Shown here piece after piece: positions 57,969-64,000 of a stretch of 64,000 nt of DNA. The number at the start of each line of letters is the position of its first letter. The first letter of the stretch is position 1. The notes beneath the pieces were generated by a model. It was not told where the DNA came from and made no database searches. It saw nothing but the letters and a program-made list of their open reading frames with translations. This DNA comes from JBEEFP01 sp041166085 (GTDB lineage Bacteria; Actinomycetota; Acidimicrobiia; Acidimicrobiales; JAFATL01). Both the position numbers and the translations under genes were made by a program. The stretch spans positions 48,828 through 112,827 of the forward strand of contig JBEEFP010000038.1 in assembly GCA_041166085.1 (NCBI GenBank), in the 5' to 3' direction.

Positions 57969-59544
57969 TTTCAGGAGCCTTGGTTGACACCTCTTTAGCC
58001 CACCGGTAGTCGGCCTTCCCGGATGGTGAACGCTCGATCTGTTCGACAATGCAGACGGCGCGCGGCACCTTGTATCCGGCGATGAGCGTGCGGCAGTGCT
58101 CCTGCAGCTCCTCGACCGTCGGTGACGTGCCAGGCGCAGGCTGCACGACCGCCGTCACCCGTTCGCCCCAACGTTCGTCGGGGACGCCGACCACGACCGC
58201 GTCGGCCACCGAGTCATGGGCCTTGAGGGCGGCCTCCACCTCCTCCGGGTAGACCTTCTCGCCGCCGGTGTTGATGCTCCCCGAGCCGCGGCCCAGCAGC
58301 ACGACGGTGCCGTCGTCCTCGACGGTGGCCATGTCGCCGGGCAGCACCCACCGCACGCCGTCGAACTCGACGAAGGTCGCCGCCGTCTTCTCCGGATCGT
58401 TGTGGTAGCCGAGGGGAATGTGGCCGCGACGCGCCAGCCGTCCGGTCGCACCCGAACCGGGCACCACCGGTCGCAGGTCGTCGTCGAGGACGGCGGTCTG
58501 CTCGTTGACGGTGAAGCGGGGACCGGTTGCGGGTCCCCCGTCGGCGGTGGACGTCTTGCTCCCCATGGTGCCCGTCTCCGACGAGCCGAACCCGTCGACG
58601 ATCATCACCGCGGGGAGGAGCCGGGACAGCCGGTCCTTGGTGCTGGGCGACAGCAGCGCTCCGCCCGAGCCGATCACGAACATCGAGGACGTGTCGTACG
58701 CGTCCGGCGCGGCCTCGAGGGCATCGGCGAGGGGCATGGCCATGGCGTCGCCCACCACGACCAGGGTGTTCACCGCCTCCTCGGAGATCAGTCGCCACAC
58801 CGTGTCGGGATCGAAGCGACCCTGCGGTGTGAGCACGACCTTCCCGCCGCCGAAGAGGATGGAGAAGGCCAGCCAGTGCGCGCTCGAGTGCATGAGCGGG
58901 GGCGTCGGCAGTGCCGTCATCCCGACCTCGGGGATGCGCTCGGGCAGCTCCTCGGGCGAGTGCACGATGTTGCCCATCTGCATGGGATCGCCTCCGCCGA
59001 GGGCGGCGTAGAAGATGTCCTCGTGCCGCCAGAGCACACCCTTGGGCATGCCAGTGGTGCCACCGGTGTACACGCAGTACAGGTCGTCGGCTGATCGCTC
59101 GGGGAACGCCCGCTCGCCGGACGGGACGGCGGCCAGCGCGTCCTCGTAGTCCCGCTCGAGCACGATGACGTGCTGCAGGACGTCGGTGCGGGCCTTCTCG
59201 GCCCGGTCCTCGAACTGCTCGTTGACGATGAGGGCGACGAGGCCCGCGTCCTCGTACAGGTAGCGCAGCTCGCCCTCGACGTAGCGGTAGTTCACGTTGA
59301 CGGGAACGGCCCGCAGCTTGAAGGCGGCCAGCATCCCTTCGATGTATTCGGGGCCGTTGAGCAGCTGCAGGCCGACGAAGTCGTTCGGGCCCACGCCGAG
59401 GCGGGCCAGGTGGTGGGCCAGCCGGTTGGCCCGCTCGTCGAGCTGGGCGTAGGTCAGGCGCCGGTCGCCGGCGACGATGGCCTCGCGATCGGCGCAGTGG
59501 TCAGCCGCCGCCTCGAACAGATCGGCCAGGTTGAGGCTCCCCAT
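57964..59544 (-). CDS. fadD19: FadD19-like steroid/side-chain acyl-CoA ligase
   Basis: 526 residues, ATG 59544. Full-length similarity in style to mycobacterial FadD19: RLAHHLARLGV, VNVNYRYVEGELRYL, YTGGTTGMPKGVLWRHED, GSSETGTMG, GHIPLGYHNDPEKTAATF, GDMATVEDDGTVVLLGRGS, SINTGGEKVYPEEVEAALK, and the catalytic Lys in SPSGKADYRWAKE. FadD19 activates C24-branched or C26-type sterol side chains to CoA thioesters. Divergent from the second WS/DGAT with 26 bases between. Its stop overlaps a candidate operator. Confidence 0.9.
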   Translation of the reverse strand: MGSLNLADLFEAAADHCADREAIVAGDRRLTYAQLDERANRLAHHLARLGVGPNDFVGLQLLNGPEYIEGMLAAFKLRAVPVNVNYRYVEGELRYLYEDAGLVALIVNEQFEDRAEKARTDVLQHVIVLERDYEDALAAVPSGERAFPERSADDLYCVYTGGTTGMPKGVLWRHEDIFYAALGGGDPMQMGNIVHSPEELPERIPEVGMTALPTPPLMHSSAHWLAFSILFGGGKVVLTPQGRFDPDTVWRLISEEAVNTLVVVGDAMAMPLADALEAAPDAYDTSSMFVIGSGGALLSPSTKDRLSRLLPAVMIVDGFGSSETGTMGSKTSTADGGPATGPRFTVNEQTAVLDDDLRPVVPGSGATGRLARRGHIPLGYHNDPEKTAATFVEFDGVRWVLPGDMATVEDDGTVVLLGRGSGSINTGGEKVYPEEVEAALKAHDSVADAVVVGVPDERWGERVTAVVQPAPGTSPTVEELQEHCRTLIAGYKVPRAVCIVEQIERSPSGKADYRWAKEVSTKAPET

Positions 59545-59570
59545 CGGCGGCGAACGTACACTTCCGCGCA

Positions 59571-60971
59571 GTGCAGCGTCTCACGGGGTTCGACGCGGGC
59601 TTCCTCTACATGGAGACGCCGACCCTCCACATGCACACGCTGAAGATCTCGGTGCTCGACCCGTCGGGGGTCCCCGGGGGCTACACCTTCGAGCGTTTCA
59701 AGGAGGTGCTGGGCGAGCGGTTGCACCTGCTCCCGCCCTTCCGGCGCCGCATGGTCGACGTCCCGCTCGGCCTGCACCACCCGGTGTGGATCGAGGATCC
59801 CGACTTCGACCTCGACTACCACGTCCGACGCGTGCAGGCCCCCGCGCCCGGGCGCCTGGAGGACCTCTCCGCCGTCTGCTCCGACATCGCCAGCCGCCAG
59901 CTCGACCGCCGCCATCCGCTCTGGGAGATCTCCGTCGTCGAGGGACTGGAGGACGGCCACATCGGCTTCGTGGCCAAGATCCACCACTCGGCCGCCGACG
60001 GAATCGCGGCGGCCGAGATGCTGGCCAACGTGCTCGACGCCGACCCGGACGCCGGTCCGCCGCCGCGACCGGCGACGCCGTGGCGACCCGACCGCGTGCC
60101 CAGCCAGTGGGAGCTGCTGCTCGGCGCGCTGGCGGCCATCCTCCGCAACATCGTGGCCCTGCCCAGGCTCCTGCAGCGGACGGTGCAGGGCTTCACGCGC
60201 GTGCGGGCCCACCGCAAGCAGGCCGACGTCCAGCCGCCACTGCCGCTGACCGCGCCCAAGCTCTCCTTCAACGGTTCGCTCACGCCCCACCGCATGTTCG
60301 TCATGACGGCCATGCCGCTCGACGACTTCAAGGAGGTCAAGAAGGCCGTCGACGGCGTCACCCTCAACGACGTGTTCCTCGCTGTGTGCGCGGGCGCGCT
60401 GCGCCGCTATCTCGAGCGCACGGGCCAGCTCCCGGAGAAGGCACTGGTCGCGGGCGTTCCCGTCTCCGTGCGCACCGGCGAGCCCACCGACGACTACATC
60501 GCCAACAGCGTCTCCAACATGTTCACCGCGCTGCACGTGGAGATGGAAGACCCGATGGAACGGCTGCGCGCCACCGCGGCTGTCACCAAGGAGGCCAAGG
60601 CGGTGCACAAAGCGTTGGGCGCCGACATGCTCATGGACTGGAGCGAGCTCACGCCGCCCCGTCCCTTCGCGGGATGGATGAAGCTCTACTCGAAGCTGCG
60701 GCTGGCCGATCGCCACCGACCGCCCATCAACCTCGTGGTGTCGAACGTCCCCGGACCACGCGAGCCGCTCTACATCGCCGGCGCACGCATCCTCGACATC
60801 TTCTCCATGGGTCCCATCCTCGAGTCGATCGGCCTCAACATCACCGTCTGGAGCTACCTGGACGAGATGAACGTGGGCATGGTGTCCTGTCCGGAGCTGA
60901 TGCCCGACCTGTGGGACCTCACCGCCGATCTGCACGACGCCCTGGCCGAGCTGCGCAAGGCGGCGGCGTGA
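59571..60971 (+). CDS. Wax ester synthase/diacylglycerol acyltransferase (WS/DGAT), second copy
   Basis: 466 residues, GTG start. HHSAADG catalytic motif (HHxxxDG; about residue 142), QRLTGFDAGFLYMETPTLHMHTL N-terminus, and NLVVSNVPGPREPLYIAGARI near the end. Clearly paralogous to 55578-56993 but diverged. Overlaps the SDR gene by GTGA, so the two are co-translated. Role: neutral lipid storage, possibly coupled to lipid supply from sterol or fatty acid uptake. Confidence 0.92.
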   Translation: MQRLTGFDAGFLYMETPTLHMHTLKISVLDPSGVPGGYTFERFKEVLGERLHLLPPFRRRMVDVPLGLHHPVWIEDPDFDLDYHVRRVQAPAPGRLEDLSAVCSDIASRQLDRRHPLWEISVVEGLEDGHIGFVAKIHHSAADGIAAAEMLANVLDADPDAGPPPRPATPWRPDRVPSQWELLLGALAAILRNIVALPRLLQRTVQGFTRVRAHRKQADVQPPLPLTAPKLSFNGSLTPHRMFVMTAMPLDDFKEVKKAVDGVTLNDVFLAVCAGALRRYLERTGQLPEKALVAGVPVSVRTGEPTDDYIANSVSNMFTALHVEMEDPMERLRATAAVTKEAKAVHKALGADMLMDWSELTPPRPFAGWMKLYSKLRLADRHRPPINLVVSNVPGPREPLYIAGARILDIFSMGPILESIGLNITVWSYLDEMNVGMVSCPELMPDLWDLTADLHDALAELRKAAA

Positions 60972-61762
60972 ACCTCGCCGGGTCGCGCGCGCTCGTCACT
61001 GGCGCGTCGCGCGGCATCGGCGAGTCGATCGCCCGGGAGCTGGCGGGGCGGGGCGCCCACGTCGCCCTCGTCGCCCGCTCGGAGGGTCCGCTGAAGGAGC
61101 TGGCTGCCGCGCTGGGTGGCATCGCCTACCCGGCCGACCTGGCCGACGCCGACCAGGTGGGCGCGCTCATCGGCCGAGTTGAGGCGGACGGACCCATCGA
61201 CGTCCTCGTCAACAACGCCGGCGTCGACGAGGTGGGGTGGTTCCCGTCCCTCGAGCCCGAGCGCCTGCACGACCTCCTGCAGGTGAACTTCGTCGCGCCG
61301 GTGACGCTCTGCCGCATGGTGGTGCCGGGCATGATCGAGCGGGGCCGCGGCCACATCGTCAACGTGTCGTCGCTGGCGGGCGTCGGCGCCTTCCCGGGTT
61401 TGGCGCCGTACTCCGCCACCAAGGCCGGCCTTACCCACTTCACCGCCGGGCTGCGCGCCGACCTCAAGGGGCTGCCGGTCGGCACGACGGTCGTCGAGGT
61501 CGGCCTCGTCCCCACCGACATGGGCGCCAACGTCAACGGCTACGCGCCCACGCGTGACAGCTTCGGTCGCTTCTACAAGCTGCACCTGCTGGCCGACGTG
61601 TCGAAGGAGAAGATCGCGGTCGACGTGGCCGACGCCGTCGAGCGGAACCGGCGTCACGTGCGCCATCCGAAGCGGGCACTGGCCTTCCCCCTGCTGAGTG
61701 AGGCGCCACGAGGCATCACGGCCGCGTTCCTCGCCCGCGTGTCGCATCGCGAGGAGCCGTGA
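60968..61762 (+). CDS. Short-chain dehydrogenase/reductase
   Basis: 264 residues from GTG 60968 (GTGA overlap). Classical SDR: ALVTGASRGIGESIARELA (cofactor), VLVNNAGVDEV, catalytic Ser in IVNVSSLAGVG and Tyr/Lys in YSATKAG (about 153/157). The cofactor loop R-S-E-G after the second strand suggests NADPH. In a WS/DGAT operon it may reduce fatty acyl or long-chain aldehyde intermediates, but other alcohols or ketones are equally possible. Followed one base later by the P-loop kinase gene. Confidence 0.9.
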   Translation: MNLAGSRALVTGASRGIGESIARELAGRGAHVALVARSEGPLKELAAALGGIAYPADLADADQVGALIGRVEADGPIDVLVNNAGVDEVGWFPSLEPERLHDLLQVNFVAPVTLCRMVVPGMIERGRGHIVNVSSLAGVGAFPGLAPYSATKAGLTHFTAGLRADLKGLPVGTTVVEVGLVPTDMGANVNGYAPTRDSFGRFYKLHLLADVSKEKIAVDVADAVERNRRHVRHPKRALAFPLLSEAPRGITAAFLARVSHREEP

Positions 61763-61763
61763 C

Positions 61764-62300
61764 GTGCACCGGGTCTCGGTGGTCGGCAACGCCGGATCCG
61801 GCAAGACCCGTCTCGCTCGTGCGATCGCCGCGGCCCTCGGCGTCCCCCACGTCGAGCTCGACGCGATCCACCACCTGCCCGATTGGGAGCCCATCGACCC
61901 GGACCGGTTCCTCGCTCGCGTCCGCGAGACCGCGTCGACCGACGGCTGGGTGATCGACGGCAACTACCGCACCGTCGTCGTGGACGGACCCGTCTGGGAG
62001 CGGGCCCAGGTCGTCGTCTGGCTCGACCTCCCGCGCCGCGCCGTCATGCGCCAGGTGATCGCCCGCACCCTGCGCCGCACGGTTCGTCGTGAGGAGCTCT
62101 GGAATGGCAACCGCGAGCCGCTCAGCAACCTGTGGTCGTGGGACCCGTACAAGTCCATCATCCGATGGTCGTGGACCCAGCACGGCAAGTACGTCCAGCG
62201 CTTCGAGTCCGCTATGGCGTCGCCCGAGTTCGCCCACCTCACCTTCGTCAGGTTGCGCAGCCACCGTGAAGCCGAGGCTTGGGTTGCCGGTCTGAGCTGA
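61764..62300 (+). CDS. P-loop NTPase/adenylate-kinase-like protein
   Basis: 178 residues, GTG 61764 with a GAGGAG box upstream. Walker A VVGNAGSGKTRLARAIA, then VELDAIHHLPDWEP, DGWVIDGNYRTVV and RRAVMRQVIARTLRR resemble FlaR/topology-modulation adenylate-kinase-like proteins. It probably phosphorylates a small substrate; the target is unknown. Likely end of the WS/DGAT-SDR transcript. Confidence 0.82.
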   Translation: MHRVSVVGNAGSGKTRLARAIAAALGVPHVELDAIHHLPDWEPIDPDRFLARVRETASTDGWVIDGNYRTVVVDGPVWERAQVVVWLDLPRRAVMRQVIARTLRRTVRREELWNGNREPLSNLWSWDPYKSIIRWSWTQHGKYVQRFESAMASPEFAHLTFVRLRSHREAEAWVAGLS

Positions 62301-62338
62301 CGGCCGCGTCGGCGGGACGGACATGGAACACTCGAGCG

Positions 62339-62995
62339 ATGAAGCGCTCCAGCGTGCTCCTCGCGGCAACCATCGGCTTCGGGCTGCTCTACCTCGCCGC
62401 TGGCGCGGCGCTGGGCACACCCCCCGGAGTGGACGACGACGCCCGCACGGTCGCAGCGTGGTTCGCGGCGCACGGGAGCAACGTCCGGTGGTGGCTCTGG
62501 TTGCTGACGCTCACCGGGCCGGTGTTCGCGGTCTTTGCAGCGTTGGTGCGGGAGCGCCTGCCGCGGCCGCACCGCGATGTCTTCCTCTTCGGTGCCATCG
62601 CCTTCGGGGCCGAGACCGCGGTCTACGGCTGGTTCTGGGGCGGCTTGGCGTTGCACGGCGCCACCCTCGAACCGTCCACGGCGCACACACTCTTCGCGGT
62701 TGCGAACTTCTGGGGACCGGTGCTCACCAGCTCGACCGTGGCGATGCTGGCTCCGATCGCCGTCGCCGCCTTCCAGCGACCCACTGATCTGCCACGGTGG
62801 GTCGGGGTCGTGGTGACGGTCGCAGTGGCGGAGCAGCTTGCCGAGACGGTCACCATCTTCGGGCACTCCGGCTTCATCGCCCCCGGAGGAGCGATGAACA
62901 ACTACCTCGGCGCCGGCCTCACCGGCCTCGCGCTGGTGGTCACCGGAGTCGTCCTTGCCCGCCACTCCGAGAACGTGGTCGACGTTCGCCCTTGA
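62339..62995 (+). CDS. Polytopic membrane protein of unknown function
   Basis: 218 residues from ATG 62339. About six hydrophobic helices (SVLLAATIGFGLLYLAAGAAL, WWLWLLTLTGPVFAVFAALV, FLFGAIAFGAETAVYGWFWGG, FAVANFWGPVLTSSTVAMLAPIAV, WVGVVVTVAVAEQLAETVTIFG, GLTGLALVVTGVVLA). No family motif recognised. Follows the kinase gene on the same strand after a 38-base gap. Function unknown. Confidence 0.78.
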   Translation: MKRSSVLLAATIGFGLLYLAAGAALGTPPGVDDDARTVAAWFAAHGSNVRWWLWLLTLTGPVFAVFAALVRERLPRPHRDVFLFGAIAFGAETAVYGWFWGGLALHGATLEPSTAHTLFAVANFWGPVLTSSTVAMLAPIAVAAFQRPTDLPRWVGVVVTVAVAEQLAETVTIFGHSGFIAPGGAMNNYLGAGLTGLALVVTGVVLARHSENVVDVRP

Positions 62996-63010
62996 ACACG
63001 TCATGAACAC

Positions 63011-63352
63011 GTGACGGCCGCGCTCGTCGTGTTCGGGATCGCCGTGGCAGTGACGCTCACCCTGGTTGGCGGCACGTGGTTGTGGAGTCGCGCCATCGCG
63101 AAGAAGATGCGGCGGCAGGATGCGAACCTCCGGCCGATAGAAGCGGAGACGGGCCGCTGTGGTGCCTGCGATGGCGCCGGAACCCGGATCGACGTCTTCG
63201 TCGGCCGATCAGCGTCGGAACGAATGGTCACCTGCTTTCGATGCGGCGGAACCGGCGAACCACCTGACGAGGGTCGGGTCCCCGCCCTCATGCCCTCACC
63301 ACTCGCGCTACACGTTCGCCAGCTCCGGGATGCCCATCGCAGCGTGAAGTAG
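63011..63352 (+). CDS. Small membrane protein with DnaJ-like zinc-ribbon
   Basis: 113 residues, GTG start 15 bases after the previous stop. One N-terminal TM (ALVVFGIAVAVTLTLVGGTWLW) and a cytoplasmic CGACDGAGT ... CFRCGGTG pair that matches the CxxCxGxG zinc-binding repeats of DnaJ-type proteins, with only two half-repeats. It may bind one zinc. Function unknown; it may be a quality-control or ribosome-associated factor, as an inference. Confidence 0.72.
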   Translation: MTAALVVFGIAVAVTLTLVGGTWLWSRAIAKKMRRQDANLRPIEAETGRCGACDGAGTRIDVFVGRSASERMVTCFRCGGTGEPPDEGRVPALMPSPLALHVRQLRDAHRSVK

Positions 63353-63464
63353 GACGCGCATTGTCAGTTGCATCGACGGTGCGCGGGCGTGTGTGGGTGC
63401 GGGTCATCAAGCGCATTGCGCTCGCCCGACCGCTGCTGCTCGTCACACCCGCGCCACGGGCTCC

Positions 63465-64000
63465 TCAGGGAGTCGGTGGCTCGCTTCGTCGGTGACGGGC
63501 CCGGTTGTGGAAGCCGCACGCCAGCCGGCCGTTGTCCTGGGTGGTCTCACCGCCCCAGGAATGGGGCTCGATGTGGTCGACCTGGCAGTCATCGGCCCGG
63601 GCCTCACAGCTCGGGTGGAAGCACTCACGGTCTCTGACCTCGACCGCCCTGCGGGTGGCGCCCTCGAAGAGCCGGCGCTGCTCGCCCACGTCGATGACCC
63701 GGGATGGGCCGGAGAACAGGACGCGCTCGATCCACGCTTGGTCGAGCCAGGGCAGGAGCGAGCCGGGGGTGACGACGCTGCCGTTGGCCAGCTCGCAGAT
63801 GCGCCCGGCCAAGGTCTCATAGCCGACCAGCACGGTGAAGAGGGGCTCGGGGCGACGGCCGTTCGCCGGGGCGGTGCGGCTGCGCGTGGCCATCTCGACG
63901 AGGGCGTCGGCCCGTCGTTGGGCCGGGGTGCGGGGAAGGTCGAGCACGCTCGGGTCATGGCCGAGCCGGGCCTTGGCCTCGGCCCAGTCGTGGAAGAACA
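63465..64000 (-). CDS. DUF222/HNH endonuclease family protein (5' end outside window)
   Basis: The visible part is in frame to the window edge (about 177 codons) and ends at 63465. DUF222-like FFHDWAEAKARLGHD then LPRTPAQRRADALVEMATRS is followed by an HNH core: CFHPSCEARADDCQVDHIEP, GGETTQDNGRLACGFHNRAR. All metal/catalytic His and Cys are present. A second family member in the window; the one at 10121-11465 is frameshifted. Such genes are often multicopy in actinobacteria. Confidence 0.85.
   Translation of the reverse strand, partial: FFHDWAEAKARLGHDPSVLDLPRTPAQRRADALVEMATRSRTAPANGRRPEPLFTVLVGYETLAGRICELANGSVVTPGSLLPWLDQAWIERVLFSGPSRVIDVGEQRRLFEGATRRAVEVRDRECFHPSCEARADDCQVDHIEPHSWGGETTQDNGRLACGFHNRARHRRSEPPTP

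Overview
The window is a 64 kb piece of a high-GC genome. Its gene content points to Actinomycetota: an mce operon, mycobacterial-type cholesterol side-chain genes, wax-ester synthase/DGAT genes, glucosyl-3-phosphoglycerate synthase and DUF222-HNH genes. GTG and TTG starts and 1-4 base stop/start overlaps (GTGA, ATGA) are frequent. A class such as Acidimicrobiia fits, but that placement is an inference from style and content; no rRNA or tRNA gene is visible. No stretch longer than about 300 bases lacks a gene.

Layout. 1-5.7 kb: the 3' end of an mce operon (four consecutive Mce/MlaD genes) followed by two paralogous Mce-associated membrane proteins, one on each strand. 5.7-11.5 kb: an anti-sigma-factor-type kinase, a cytochrome P450, a secreted subtilase with FG-GAP-like repeats, two small enzymes and a frameshifted DUF222-HNH gene. 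11.5-21.7 kb: a long minus-strand operon (cassette A) with a LIV-type ABC importer, a surface protein, a two-TM protein with a Cys/His tail, an acyl-CoA synthetase, an acyl-CoA dehydrogenase and a VOC protein. 21.8-36.5 kb: mixed metabolism (SRPBCC protein, PQQ-type beta-propeller, FolP2-like protein, DinB, methyltransferase, GT4, GH38, GpgS, epimerase, aldehyde dehydrogenase, FtsX-type permease). 36.6-37.6 kb: a one-gene unit bounded by 40-bp inverted repeats. 37.6-44.4 kb: cassette B, a second copy of the same six-family importer module in a different gene order. 44.5-61.8 kb: a sterol/lipid island with acyl-CoA ligases (including a FadD19-like one), FadA5, a KstR-like TetR regulator, the ChsH2-ChsE1-ChsH1-Ltp2-ChsE2 set, a 3Fe-4S-type ferredoxin, a lipase and two WS/DGAT enzymes. 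61.8-64 kb: small genes and a partial second DUF222-HNH gene.

How the genes work together. By homology, the Chs/Ltp2/FadA5/FadD19 set activates and beta-oxidises a sterol or bile-acid-like side chain. Two KstR-type sites (TNNAACNNGTTNNA) lie in front of chsH2 and fadA5, and a KstR-like regulator sits just downstream of fadA5. The Mce complex would import the sterol or lipid, the P450 and ferredoxin could hydroxylate it, and the WS/DGAT enzymes could store fatty acyl groups as neutral lipid. A second, separate palindrome class (CTGAC-N5-GTCAG) lies before the P450 and before an alpha/beta hydrolase, with a degenerate copy before cassette B.

The most unusual items are the duplicated LIV-type importer module with two uncharacterised accessory proteins, the inverted-repeat-bounded AbiEi/DUF559-like unit, and several palindromic or repeat insertions that have landed in gene starts or inside genes of the sterol operon.
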